This document shows, in pieces, positions 1-11,124 of a stretch of 64,000 nt of DNA. Source of the stretch: Trichomonas vaginalis G3 (lineage: Eukaryota > Parabasalia > Trichomonadida > Trichomonadidae); the NCBI RefSeq assembly GCF_026262505.1, contig NC_067206.1, forward strand, positions 26,985,896 to 27,049,895, written 5' to 3'. Below the pieces are notes generated by a model. The model did not search any database. It had not been told where the DNA came from and was given only the letters and a program-made list of their open reading frames with translations. Position 1 is the stretch's first letter. Each line of letters begins with the position of its first letter. A program made the position numbers and the translations under genes.

Positions 1-279
1 TTTATCTGCTCAAAAACTAAAGATCTTCATAGATGTTAAGAGAACCACTAGACATACATATAGTGTTTAATATAATGGTGCACATCAAGCTGGCATTTAT
101 TCTTTATTCATCTAGTTATTATATGATTTACAACCCCATGAAATTTTAAAATTTTGTCAAAATCAGTGAATGTACCTTTCCTTTTAGTAAGCTAAATGTG
201 GTCTCATCCCTTATGTGATGATAATGATATAATTTTTTTTATCTCAAAATCAGTGAGATGATTTTTTTTTACTTTTGAA

Positions 280-3063
280 ATGAATCGTGGTTATCAGGAA
301 GAGATTGATGATATTTTGAAGGGTGAATTCACCTACGAAGGCATTATTTCTCCATATTCGGTAACTTTCAATCATAATGACAAGTCGATTCATTCATTAA
401 AATTTATAATTCCTATTAAATATCCTCGTATACCTCCATCGGTATCATTCACAGAATCTAGCAAGAAGAAGAATAAAGATATATCAGATAATCCTGTAGA
501 TACAAGTATTATTTCAAAAATTCTTCTTCAATCTAAAAATACAGATTACTTATCAACTATTGCTAACGAAATATCATTTCAACTCAAGGGTCATGGTAGT
601 ACTATCGACCAAGCAGATCATATTTCCGATGCTTTTGAAACATTAAAACTTCAAATCCAAGCCAGGCTTGCCGAGGATTACAGAAAGCAATGGTTTTCAG
701 AACAAAAGAATGCTCGCATTAATGTACAGCATAATTTTGTTGATTATGAGCAACAATTTCTTTTATATTCTCTCTATTCAGCATTGAATGGAGAAAAACC
801 TCTAGAGAAGTGCAAAGAGTTTCTAGAGAAGAATTTCAATTTCTTTATGGAAAGCAAACCTACAAAAGACCAAATTGAAAATACAATCGTCGAAGCTTTC
901 AGTCAAGACAATATCGCGCCATCAATCAAACAGTTATTTATAGTTCAGCGTAAATACATGAACGGAAAAGAAAATAATTTGTCTTCAAGATTTACTGATG
1001 ATTTTTCAATTATTTATCCATTTGGCGTCGGTTATATTAAAGCCAGTAACATTGTAGATAACAGAGTATACACAGTTCAATGCATGATCATCAAGAAACC
1101 CGAAGAAGAAAAAAAGATTAAAGAAGTCGTTAAAGCACTTACTTCTTTACAGCATCGCAACCTCGTTCGATACTACAACTCATGGGTAGAGACATGCGAT
1201 GGCGCTTTGGCCAAATTAATTAATGATGATTTCAAATTAGTCAAAAAGAACCAAAAGCGATCATTAACCCGCGAAGAAGCCATTGATTTCTCAACAATTA
1301 CTCAAGATTACGGCGAATTAGAGGAAGAAGAAGAAAATCCAGAAAACCCAGAGTTAACAACATATTTCTTTATCCAAACAGAATATTGCCACAACAGATC
1401 TCTCACAGATATCCTTCAGGACATGTCATATCCCGATATCAACAAATCAGAGATCACACGACAAATCTTAGAAATATTGCACTATATTCACAGCAATGGG
1501 ATTGTGCACAACAATCTTTCTACCGATTGTATATACGTTGATGACAACTACATCATCAAACTTGGTGGTTTTGGTCTTAATACCATTGTTAACCCAGACA
1601 GCGCAGTTAACACGAAAAGTGATATGGAATCATTTGCATATATCTTGTTCAAGCTTTTCTACACACGTTCTACGGAAACTACACTTGAAGACATCCGTCT
1701 TGGTAAGTTACCAACAGACTGGTCATTTGCATTCCCTATTGAAGCTAAGATTGTCTCATTATTAGTTCAGCCTAATAAACGTCCATCTGCACTTGATTTA
1801 CTTCAATGGAAAATCATCAAAACTAATCCTAAAGAGAAAACGAACAAAGACATTTCTAAATACATGGGTTTTTTAACATCAGAGTCGGAAAAGCCAGGTA
1901 AATATTTCCGCGAAGTTATTTCCACATTCTTTTCCGATACACGTCGTCTTCCATTCCGTTTTGACGATTTCCGAGAGTCTAGTAACAGCCAGAACCAAAC
2001 ATTTGAAATTCGAGGTCAAGTTATGCGTTCATGGTATGACATCTGCAGTAAGAACAACGCACTTTATTTCAACACACCATTCATCCGCAACGTCAGCGGC
2101 AAACCATCTAAAGACTCAGTCACACTTATGTTACCGGATAGCAGTCTTATTGATCTTCGTAGCAACCTTACCGATACATACGAACAATGGATGCAGGAAA
2201 ACTCAGTTCGATCTAAACGGTTATTTAGTTGCATGCTTCAGTTCAACTGGGAGTCTAATGATAAGCACTCACAAGTTGAGGAAGAAGAGAACTTCACATA
2301 TTCCGTTATTGAACCAACAGATTCTATTGAATATTACATCGAATGCGCTATGACAGCCATTACATTGTTTCATAAGTTTATTAGCAACACACAGATCCGA
2401 TGTGATATTTTCCATCCTATTGTTGAAGAATTTCTTAAAGACAATTATAATATTTTCCAACAAGGCTCACGCGAAGTTATTCGACATCTTGAAAACTCTA
2501 AAGATGCACGATATCTTCAAGCTTCTCGTGATATTGATATGTTTGTCAATTCATGTGGGTTAGAATACAAACATATTAAATTTGTCAGTCCTAATTTCCA
2601 CGAAATGAAAACGAGTAGCATGCGCATGACACTTAAGATTGTTAATGATGTCCCTATTGCTACCATCTTCCAAATGCGGGACCAACAACATGATGCATCC
2701 ATCACATCAGTTCATATCAAGATTCTAGACTTTTTGCATCAGATTGGAAAACAAACCACATCTAAACGAAACATGATCCAAGTTACAGTTAAAGGTATTT
2801 CAAGTCTGAGCCAGAAAGACAAACTTGTTTAGTATGCATCATTACGTCCATTGATCAAACACTTGCATTGCAAAGGATATGTTGTTCGAATCTCAGATGA
2901 ACAACTTAAACCTAATTACGATGCTCGATTAGTTAAAACAGCACTTAATTCACAACACTACATCTTCAGTGCATATTTTCAAGAATATTCCGATATCAAG
3001 GATGATTTGTTCCGATCTCTATCCGAAGGTGGTTACGATGTCATTGATGAAACTGGAAAATGA
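280..3063 (+). CDS. GCN2-like pseudokinase (RWD + kinase-like + HisRS-like), split by an in-frame TAG
   Basis: The first open frame is 850 aa. Residues 1-110 resemble an RWD domain, about 245-540 a protein kinase fold of the GCN2/PEK type (the stretch LVRYYNSWVE is characteristic), and 540-850 the divergent HisRS-like region of GCN2. The kinase looks inactive: the HRD motif reads HNN (410-412) and the DFG motif reads GFG (430-432), although a candidate ATP-binding lysine remains near K272. Known GCN2 proteins sense uncharged tRNA and phosphorylate eIF2alpha; this one may keep only sensing or scaffolding. A TAG at 2830-2832 ends the frame, yet the same frame continues 77 codons to a TGA at 3061-3063 with HisRS/anticodon-domain-like sequence. 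The extension is clearly part of the ancestral gene. A recent nonsense change, an assembly error or stop readthrough would each explain it. No clear initiator motif precedes the ATG. Confidence 0.72.
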
Positions 3064-3542
3064 TTTACTTTAATTATTTAATTTTATTTCTTTTATTTTA
3101 TTGTTATCTGTTAAATGTATGTTTTATTTTAAAATATTTTTAATTATTTTGAAAATTATTCTTCTTATGAATATGCATATCAAAGAATCGCTACTTCAAT
3201 AAAGCAGAGGAAAAAACTTCGTCTTCAAAGTATAAAATATAGAATTACCCTCAATTTTGCTTTTGTAAGAGAATCTTAAATATAATCTTCTTCGTTACCC
3301 TTCTAAATATGGATTCTAATGGTAAACTTTCAATACATTCATTCATATCAGCAAGAAACACAGACTTCTCTCAATTCGTGAGACTGATTGATTTCAAACA
3401 ATTTCTATAATCTTTTGGAAAATCGTTTCAAGAGTGATAAATGACTGTTTTATAAGCTAATTATCTCGGTAGCTTTAATCTATTCGATCTCAATATATTA
3501 ACACACCTGATTCATCTATATTAGAAAAAATAAAACATGTTT
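3064..3542. other. AT-rich spacer between convergent genes
   Basis: This holds the 3' ends of the GCN2-like gene and of the Pmp-like relic, which face each other. I see no ORF, repeat or RNA signature in it. Confidence 0.5.
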
Positions 3543-4624
3543 TTATTTAGATTTTGAATAAACAAGAAAAACAATGAAGAATAGTTTATTTTTTCGTTTG
3601 TAGTTAACTTTGATTTCTTCTTCGATTTTTGTCTTTGTTTCTTCTTTTGTTTTTTCTGGAAATTCAAGTTCGACTTCTGCAAAACATAAACCAGTAGACA
3701 AATGATGATTTACTGGATAAACTGAACCTGCATTCTCTGTAATTGTAACAGATCCATATGTACCAGGTTTCGAAATGTCGAAATAACATCCTTTAACTTG
3801 AATTTGATAGGGACTATTTACAGAGAAATATTCAGTTTTGATGTCATTATTATAAAAACTGCAATTAATGATATCGAGATTATAATAACTCCAAATAAAC
3901 CTATAGCATTTGTTTTCGAAGTAATTACAAAAAGAAATTTTAAATTCTTTAACTGAAGATAATCCTGCATGATATGCTTCATAGGAACTTGTAGCTGTGG
4001 ATGTGCAGTTTGAAAATGTTGAATAAGTTAAATTTGAGTTAGATCTACAATAAACACGGTAGAAATTTCTATATTCTAGATTTGAATTTGAAATATTGAT
4101 TGATTTCATATTTATTTCACCATTCAACAAGCAAATATTATTATATCCTTCTGAATTTACAGTACTACTTGAAGAAATTGTGGAATCAAGGAGATAATTC
4201 TTAAATGGTGATGAATAAGAAACGGTAACATGACAATAAACACCTTCATTCGGTGTTTTAGAGCCAAAACTGCAGATTCGGTCTTGAATACACTCACTTG
4301 TAGTAGAACTTATGTATAAAGACCCACCATTGGCGCTAGTATGCTCACACTGGTCAAATGAGCTAGTATCAATGAGGAATTTGAGTTTAGTGCTTGTTTG
4401 TGTAGAGATACGAACAGCACCTGATGAATTAAGGCAAATAAAGAGACAAAGAGTGACGTAATAGTTATCGTTTGCATTAACATTGAAATATTTGGTTTCG
4501 TTTCTGTATGATTTGTAATTGATTGAAGAATCGAAGAATTCGTCCCAATCTGTGTGAGAAATGGGGAGAATTCTATGTAACTTCTGAAAATACTGATTGT
4601 TAGCAACATGATTTCAATAATCAT
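3543..4624 (-). pseudogene. Pmp-like/beta-helix surface protein, frameshifted near its 5' end
   Basis: One minus-strand frame stays open from about 4611 down to 3543 but has no ATG until 4109. It contains ISHTDWDEFF and the repeated FxxC...NGGSLYIS style of the large trichomonad family related to polymorphic outer membrane proteins, which are surface beta-helix proteins. Just upstream an ATG at 4624 opens a different frame beginning MIIEIMLLTISIF, which looks like a signal peptide. The simplest reading is one gene with a frame change between about 4560 and 4611. The C-terminus ends in a Lys/Glu-rich segment followed by a short hydrophobic stretch rather than a clear membrane anchor, so the 3' end may be altered too. 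Such family members are often pseudogenes. Function is inferred from family style only. Confidence 0.55.
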
Positions 4625-5230
4625 TATTTTGATCTAGAAATGAAATAGCAGCATTTTAAAAATTTCTTTTATTTTCATCTGGAAAATTTTTGTAAATCAT
4701 TCAAAATCGTTCCATCATTGAAATTGAATTGACCTGCGTTATTAATATGGAACAATGATACACTAGTTATTTAAGAATGACAATATTGCAAACATCCAAT
4801 TATTCTATGTTTAACTCATCATACCTTTATTAATCGATGTTATTAACTTCGAATAAAGATAATACCTTTATTTTTTTCGAAATATCACACCAATGTCAAC
4901 CTTATGCAATTTCTAATGATAACCAAAGTACTATTTTCACATTATCAATTTAAAACAAAATAGATTCAAGAGATTTACATGACATCATGATATGATATTG
5001 ACATCAATCATAAGTACAATTTTATATCGATCTTTTACAATTCAGCTGATAAAGTTACAAAGTCATTTTCTCAAAGGAAAAAAAATTGTGAAAAATCACC
5101 AATGAAAACTTCATTCCAGATGTCAATGCATGGAATAGATGAGTTCTGATCATAAGATAGCACAGAACATCAAATATTATATCCAGTAAAAGAGAGTAAA
5201 ATAAAATCATGTTTTCAATTAGACTCCATT
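4625..5230. other. AT-rich intergenic region
   Basis: About 600 bases between the start of the Pmp-like relic and the 3' end of the ankyrin gene. I see no supported gene or structured element. Confidence 0.45.
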
Positions 5231-7742
5231 TTATTCAAGCCAAAACTTAGTAATAATAAGATTATAAATATGTAGGGCACCACATTGTTGTGCATAGTAA
5301 TAAGCAGTTTTCCCAAATTTATCTTTTGCATAAATATCTGCCCCATGAGAAAGAAGAACTTCTACTGTTTCTGATGATTTCTCAATTGTCCTAGCCATAA
5401 GATTGTTATCCTTAGTAAATCGGAAACTTGGAATATCTTTGTATTTCCTTTCAGATGCATAATGCAGAGGCGTTTTCCAAATCTTATTTTTTATATTAAC
5501 AGCTGCACCGTGAGAAAGGAGAGATTCAACTGCTTTTGTGCAATCATTTATTGCAGCGTAATGAAGAGGTGTTTTTTCGTACATATCTTTAGCGTTAATA
5601 TTTACTCCATGAGAAACAAAAAGATTGATGACATTGAATGAATTCTTTCCCGCTGCGTAGTGAAGAACGTTTTTGCCGGATTTGTCGATTAATTTAACAT
5701 CAATTCCTTCTGAAATAAGAAATTGTGAAGCTTCAACATTATTATTTTCTGAGGCAAGAAATAGTGCATTGATTCCATTTTTTAATTTAGAATTTATGTC
5801 TGCACCGTATGATTTAAGAAGCTCTGTTTGTTCTTTTGAATCATTTTCTGCGGCAATATAAAGAGGAGTAGTGTCATTTTTACAGATTGCATTTGGATCT
5901 GCTCCATTTTTAAGAAGAATCTTCATAATATCATTAAAGTTCATTCGTGTAGCAATATGAAGAGGAGATCCACCTTTATTATCTTTTGCATTTACGTTTA
6001 AACCGCGAGAAATAAGAGTTTCTACAATCATTTTGCAATTTTCTCTGGTGGCAATGTGAAGATAGGATTCGCCAGATAAATTTGTCAAAGAGATATCAGC
6101 ATTGAGCTCGATCAGCTCTAATGCAAGTTTTTGATTTTTATTTTCCAAAGTTAAGCACAGTGGTGTTACTGAATTTTGATATTTTTCATTTATATTTGCA
6201 CCATGAGATAAAAGAAATTCCATTATTTCTTGTTTATTTTTGATATGGCATAATAAAGTGGAGTTTTGAAATCATGTGCAGTTTCATTTATATTTGCGCC
6301 ATGTTTGATGAGAAGTTCTACCATTTCTTTTGATTTCTTTGCGGCACGATGGAGAGGAGTTTTCTGTTTGTTGGTTTTTGAATCTACAAATGCGCCATGC
6401 GAAAGAAGAAATTGAACTAATTGCATATTATTATTTTTGACAGCAAAATGAAGTGGTATGTTACCACGATCATTTGATACATTAAGATCTGCACCGTGAG
6501 AAATAAGTAGCATTGCAATATCGTCGAAATTTAATTCTGCTGCTATATTAAGAGCAACAACATCTTTGCCATATCCATCAAGATTCTCATGATATGAAGT
6601 TCTTTTATTTATTTCGGCGCCTTTAGAAAGAAGTAATTCGACCATTTTTTACAATTATTTATTATTGCAATATGAAGCTCATACTTCTCAGAGTGAAATC
6701 TGTTAAATTTCGCTCCATTATCAAATAAAAATTTTGCAGTTTCAACAGAATTTCCTTCAACAGCGTAATTAATAGCTGTGTTTGTATTCGGGTATGCATT
6801 GTTCATGGTTAATAATATATTAGAATCGCATTGAATTAGATATTTGCAAAGTTCTGGAATATTAAAGCTTGCTGAATAAGTAAATGCCGTTTGTATATAT
6901 TCCGTTTGGTCTAAAAATACCAAAAATGCTTGGAGATTTTTAAATTCACAACAGTTTTCAAGGGAAATTCTGATATTGTATTCATTCATCAAGAAACAAA
7001 TAAAATCAATATTGTGTGAAATAATTGCATATCGCATACAACTATCATATGGGCGCCGAGCTTTCATGCATTCACTCATGATATCAGGCTTTCCACTCAA
7101 GAAAGAAAATTGAAGACATGTTTCTGTGATTGGAGATTTATATTTGGTTCTAAGAAACTTAAAGCAATTAACTGCTCCATGATAACAACATAATTCAATC
7201 AGATTATATCCTTCTTTGTTATATGGATATAATTCACTTTTGAATAATTGTTTTTCATCAAATTCTGGAGTTTCTGTGAATGCAATAAAGCGCTCTTTGT
7301 CATCATTCATAATTGATCTGTAGATTGTGTTTTCTTCATGAACATCCAATGATAAATTTTGTTTTTCCAGTTGATTGATTGAAGACTTGCGCATATTATC
7401 TAAAACAATGCCATATTTTTTATATGCAAAGTAATTAAAAATTACTGAAATTCCAGGAACTTGTTTTGGATGATATTCTTCGTAAAATTTTTTGAAAAGT
7501 GCGAAATATGATTTTAAGTAACCATTCCTGTAAATAATTATATTACTAAATATTTTTATGATCTGGTCTACACCAAAATATTTGGTATCGATAAGATTTG
7601 TTTTGATCATATTGAATAACTTGTTAATTTCTTCTTCGTTTTCTGACTTAAGCTGATACAATGAGTTAAATGTTTCAACATAGTCTTTGTATGTTACCAA
7701 AAGTTCTGCATACTTCGTATGCTCGTCCTTATTAACAAACAT
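5231..7742 (-). pseudogene. Ankyrin-repeat protein with trichomonad helical N-terminus, in three frames
   Basis: Three abutting minus-strand frames read as one gene of roughly 840 codons. The first (7742-6609, starting MFVNKDEHTK) carries the long alpha-helical N-terminal region that precedes ankyrin repeats in many trichomonad proteins (DUF3447-like), then the first repeat. The second (about 6645-6223) continues exactly where the repeat leaves off with MVELLLSKGA, and the third (6223-5231) with MEFLLSHGAN. Together the last two hold about 13-14 ankyrin repeats with typical TPLHYAA and LLLSHGA motifs. The two frame changes lie in or next to A-runs (six A's around 6646-6651 and the A-rich stretch around 6235-6250), so they may be homopolymer errors or genuine lesions. 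Ankyrin repeats mediate protein binding; the partner is unknown. Confidence 0.75.
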
Positions 7743-7946
7743 ACAGATGTTAAATAAAAATATTTCTCACAAAGTTTACATTTACATAGATATGCTCTTC
7801 ACTATATTTATTTTTATGTTAAAAACCATATGAAAAGTAAATTTATAAATTTATCAAATTTCATAGAAAAATATTTAATAAGCACATAATTGTGTTTTAT
7901 AATATTGATGTTTCAAGATACATTATTGAATATCATTTCAAAATAC

Positions 7947-7951
7947 TCATT
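7947..7951 (+). promoter_or_regulatory. Initiator (Inr), TCATT
   Basis: TCATT matches the trichomonad initiator TCA(+1)Y(T/A). Its A at 7949 lies 11 bases before the ATG at 7960, which supports that start rather than an upstream TTG. Confidence 0.5.
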
Positions 7952-7959
7952 TTTTGTGG

Positions 7960-8652
7960 ATGATTCCCGGAAAAAGATCAGATCGAACAAATAGTGTTCA
8001 AATTTCTTCTCCTACTTCAGAAGAATCTGGCCACAAATACTATCATAAAAGCCATGACCGTAAATTTCGAACCCGTGAACCAAATGATTTCAATAAATCT
8101 CCAATTAGGCAATTCAGTACTCCTGTAAATCCACCTCAAAGCCCCTTACCTAACACTACTTTAAATCCAGAAATTTCTGTTCCTCCAATTTCAAAGCGCA
8201 CTTTATCTACGCCAGTTCCACCAGATAAATCAGCACGTTTCCAATTTCAACTAGGTTTCCCAATGTGCAAGAAAATTAGTACAAAAGCTGCAGAAATTGC
8301 CCTACTTACAGAATATACAAGCGATTCACCAATGACTCAGAATGAAAAGTCAGATCTCTTATCAGCGCGTGATAATCTTGCTAGAGCTTACTACAATTCA
8401 ATGATGAGCCTCGTAAAAGATGTACAACACGCACTTCCTGTTATTGCTGACTTGCCAATCAACCCACCTGTTTTCAGAGCAGCTACTTTGATTAGAAGTG
8501 ATCTCTTATCAAGGCAAAACACATCAGAGTTCTTAGGAGAATCATTGACGAATAAATTAAATATTTGCTTCCCAGATCAGTTCACACAGATGGGTTGGCA
8601 ACAAAATGTCACTGGTACTAAGCCTGTTGTAGATTGGAGAAGCAAAGAATAA
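7960..8652 (+). CDS. Hypothetical protein, 230 aa
   Basis: I do not recognise this protein. The N-terminal 90 residues are Ser/Pro/Arg-rich and probably disordered (for example PVNPPQSPLPNTT and SKRTLSTPVPPDK). Residues about 95-230 look folded and helical (KISTKAAEIALLTEY, DNLARAYYNSMMSLV). There is no signal peptide or membrane segment. The start is the ATG at 7960, placed 11 bases after an initiator-like TCATT. It converges with the RRM gene downstream. Codon use matches the neighbouring host genes. A regulatory or nuclear role would be guesswork. Confidence 0.65.
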   Translation: MIPGKRSDRTNSVQISSPTSEESGHKYYHKSHDRKFRTREPNDFNKSPIRQFSTPVNPPQSPLPNTTLNPEISVPPISKRTLSTPVPPDKSARFQFQLGFPMCKKISTKAAEIALLTEYTSDSPMTQNEKSDLLSARDNLARAYYNSMMSLVKDVQHALPVIADLPINPPVFRAATLIRSDLLSRQNTSEFLGESLTNKLNICFPDQFTQMGWQQNVTGTKPVVDWRSKE

Positions 8653-8875
8653 TAATTTTTTTTAAATTACCATCATTTTCCTGTTTGAATAAATAGATTA
8701 TGTCTTAATTGGAATTTTCTTCACGTATAGAAAAGAAAATTTATATGTTTTTAAAGTCAAAACTTATATTTTAGTAAATAAAAAACAATATTATAGTAAA
8801 ATCGAAGGAAAATGCATAGTCCGAGTAAAAATGCATTTCTTAATATTGATTTCGGTTGTTTGAAAATTATATTTT

Positions 8876-9484
8876 TCAAACCTGTGGTTCTTCTGGTTGT
8901 TCTGTTTTTTCTTCTGTTGGTTTCTTTCCTTCCTTTGAGCGCAGTATTTCTTGTTCTATTATCATCTGTATTTTATCCTCTGGGATAAATTGCCAAGTAA
9001 AGAATGTTTTTCTCTCACCAATTGGCTTTAATCCACGCTGGAAGACTGGTGTATATTCTTCGCCAACACCCAATGGATAGTCAACTGCTGTGAAGTATTT
9101 TTCATGAAATTCTCCTTCAGCGAAATGTTTCTTCTTAAGATAAAGCTCATGCTCTTCTGGTGTATACTTCGGAGGTTTCGGATTTTCTTGCCTTTCAAGT
9201 TGTCTTTGAGCTTTTGCTGCTTCCATTTCATCTGGAGTTTTTTGTTTTTCAGATGACCAGCTAACATATATCTCTTTCCCATTAATTTCCTTTCCATTAA
9301 GTCCTTCTATAGCTTTTGAAGCTTCTACTTTGTCATCGTATTTGACATATGCAATTGTTCTTCTGCGGCCTGATTTGAAGTCTTTTGGAATGTATAAATC
9401 TTTTACTTCACCATATTCACTAAACCTTGAAAGTAGGAACTCCTTGCTAACATGGTTAATTGGTCTTACGAAGAGTGTGTACAT
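8876..9484 (-). CDS. RRM-domain RNA-binding protein
   Basis: This is a 202-aa protein with one RNA recognition motif at about residues 2-80. RNP2 is LFVRPI (4-9) and RNP1 is RTIAYVKY (42-49) with the expected aromatic positions. The tail is charged (Lys/Glu-rich, ending in an acidic/proline stretch) and holds a conserved-looking block around residues 120-175 (YFTAVDYPLGVGEEYTPVFQ). It has no RS repeats, so it is not a classic SR protein, but a splicing or mRNA-processing role is plausible. It is transcribed divergently from the Tubby-like gene with about 124 bases between the two ATGs, which suggests a shared promoter region. Confidence 0.8.
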   Translation of the reverse strand: MYTLFVRPINHVSKEFLLSRFSEYGEVKDLYIPKDFKSGRRRTIAYVKYDDKVEASKAIEGLNGKEINGKEIYVSWSSEKQKTPDEMEAAKAQRQLERQENPKPPKYTPEEHELYLKKKHFAEGEFHEKYFTAVDYPLGVGEEYTPVFQRGLKPIGERKTFFTWQFIPEDKIQMIIEQEILRSKEGKKPTEEKTEQPEEPQV

Positions 9485-9608
9485 AATTTCTGAAATAAAT
9501 AGGGAGCTATATTAAATTAAAAGGGGGTTTTGTCAAAATTAAAATATCGATAGCACTTTTTTAGGATTAGAACTTTTTCTAAAATAAAAAATTTTTTATT
9601 TTTGATGC

Positions 9609-10631
9609 ATGAGTTCAAAATCATCAAGTAGTCTACATGCTCCAGAAGAAAAATCAAAAAATGAAGAAAGTGAGAGTCAAGATGTGCCATTAGATATAAG
9701 CAATGATGAAAGTTCAAGTTCAGATGTCGTTATTAGTAAAAAAACAACTAAAAGACGAGAAAATCCAAAATCCAACAAAGCAAGAGTAAAGCGTAAGCGA
9801 AATCGCCAACAAACTCCACGAAATCCAAGTATATCAGACTCAGGATCGTCAGAAGACAACAAAAATGAGCAGAAAGAACAACCAAAGCCGATATCTGAAC
9901 CAATTAATCCACCTGCAGAATCAGCAAAAGAAAATCCGAGAATTATTTCTTCAAAACCTCAAGAAGATGACGCAGTAAGTATAGTTATTTCTCAACCAGA
10001 GCCAGTTAAGTCGATTTCTTACGCATTGATCCGCAAAAAATCACGTCTGAAAGCAGTTTTTACTTTTGAATTTACAAAAGTACCTTTAGAAAATGAAGTG
10101 CAAGCAGCACAAGGCGATGAAGTTATTATTTCTGCTAAGTGCAAAGGTAGACACCCTAAAAGTGCAATAGCAATCAAAAATGGACCAGAAGTACATATGT
10201 CACAGCCTTGCGATCTTTACATGATCCCAGAAAACTCATCGACTGAGTTTAAATTGAGAAAATCTGCTATTGATGGTCCAATATTAATGTCTGCTCAAGT
10301 AACTCATAATATGCAAAATTTACTTCGTCCTAGACTAATTACTATCAATATTGAAGAGGAATCTGGCATTCCTAAGCAAGTATTAGTAACCAGAACGCCA
10401 AAAATGCTTAGAAATGGTATGTTTGCTCTGGATTTTCACAACCATTTTACACTTCCAAGCGAAAAGAATGCCATATTCTTTGACCAATCCAAAGGACAGA
10501 ACTCACCTGATCTTTGTTCAGTCAGAAAAACTGGTACTGACACTTTGGAGATAATCGCCAGTGAAAAGCTTCCTGATTTGATCGTTTTCAGCATCGGGCT
10601 TATCATGTATACGGCTAATCTTGATGTTTGA
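9609..10631 (+). CDS. Tubby-like C-terminal domain protein
   Basis: The protein is 340 aa. Residues 1-140 are low-complexity, Ser/Glu/Lys-rich, with a strongly basic patch (KARVKRKRNRQQ) that could be a nuclear signal. Residues about 140-340 resemble a divergent Tubby C-terminal domain: a region ending DLYMIPENSSTEFKLRKS, then TRTPKMLRNGMFALDFHNH followed by FTLPSEKNAIFF, which matches the Tubby block in which FxLxFxGRVTxxSVKNFQ follows NKxPxW. Tubby domains bind phosphoinositides and often have disordered N-termini. The basic phosphate-binding residues are only partly visible, so the assignment rests on the C-terminal half. The start is the ATG at 9609; an ATG four bases earlier is in another frame. 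Confidence 0.6.
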   Translation: MSSKSSSSLHAPEEKSKNEESESQDVPLDISNDESSSSDVVISKKTTKRRENPKSNKARVKRKRNRQQTPRNPSISDSGSSEDNKNEQKEQPKPISEPINPPAESAKENPRIISSKPQEDDAVSIVISQPEPVKSISYALIRKKSRLKAVFTFEFTKVPLENEVQAAQGDEVIISAKCKGRHPKSAIAIKNGPEVHMSQPCDLYMIPENSSTEFKLRKSAIDGPILMSAQVTHNMQNLLRPRLITINIEEESGIPKQVLVTRTPKMLRNGMFALDFHNHFTLPSEKNAIFFDQSKGQNSPDLCSVRKTGTDTLEIIASEKLPDLIVFSIGLIMYTANLDV

Positions 10632-11124
10632 ATATATCTTTATTTTGTATGTAAATTTATCCTTCTTTCTAATTGATTTCTTTTTTTTATTTTTAGCTAA
10701 AAGAACTATTGTTCGTTATTAAGACATGTTCATAGAAAACTTGCTTTTTTGTTAGCTAGATATGAATTATATATATCTTTTGAACAAAAATGGGCATTGA
10801 AAAAGTTATAAATGAACATGAACAAAATTTGTTGCTTTGTCCATAGTGGTGCTTAGTAGTTTTTCATTAGAAGATTAGAAATCTTCTTTTTAATGAAAAT
10901 TCTAGAATGATTGAGTTAAAAGGCTTTAAAATGTAGAAATTCTTTGATTTTACTTCATAGTTATGTAAGCGTGTCAATTATATTTCACCAAAACTAGTTC
11001 TGTTACTTAATATTTTTGATTAACTTGTACTTTGTTCATCACAATAATAAAAAGGAGCAAACTCATATTTACAAGTTTTGATTTTTTATTTCTAACAACA
11101 AAAATAAGATATTTTTTAAAAAAA
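10632..11124. other. AT-rich spacer between convergent genes
   Basis: It separates the 3' ends of the Tubby-like and 8-TM genes. Nothing recognisable is present beyond A/T runs. Confidence 0.45.

Noticed and set aside
2830-2832. Alternative genetic code with TAG as sense
   Set aside because: Other genes in the window stop normally at TAG or other stops, and parabasalids use the standard code. A single in-frame TAG is better explained locally.
7954-7959. TTG start two codons upstream in the hypothetical gene
   Set aside because: An ATG at 7960 with a well-placed initiator explains the start without a non-standard codon.
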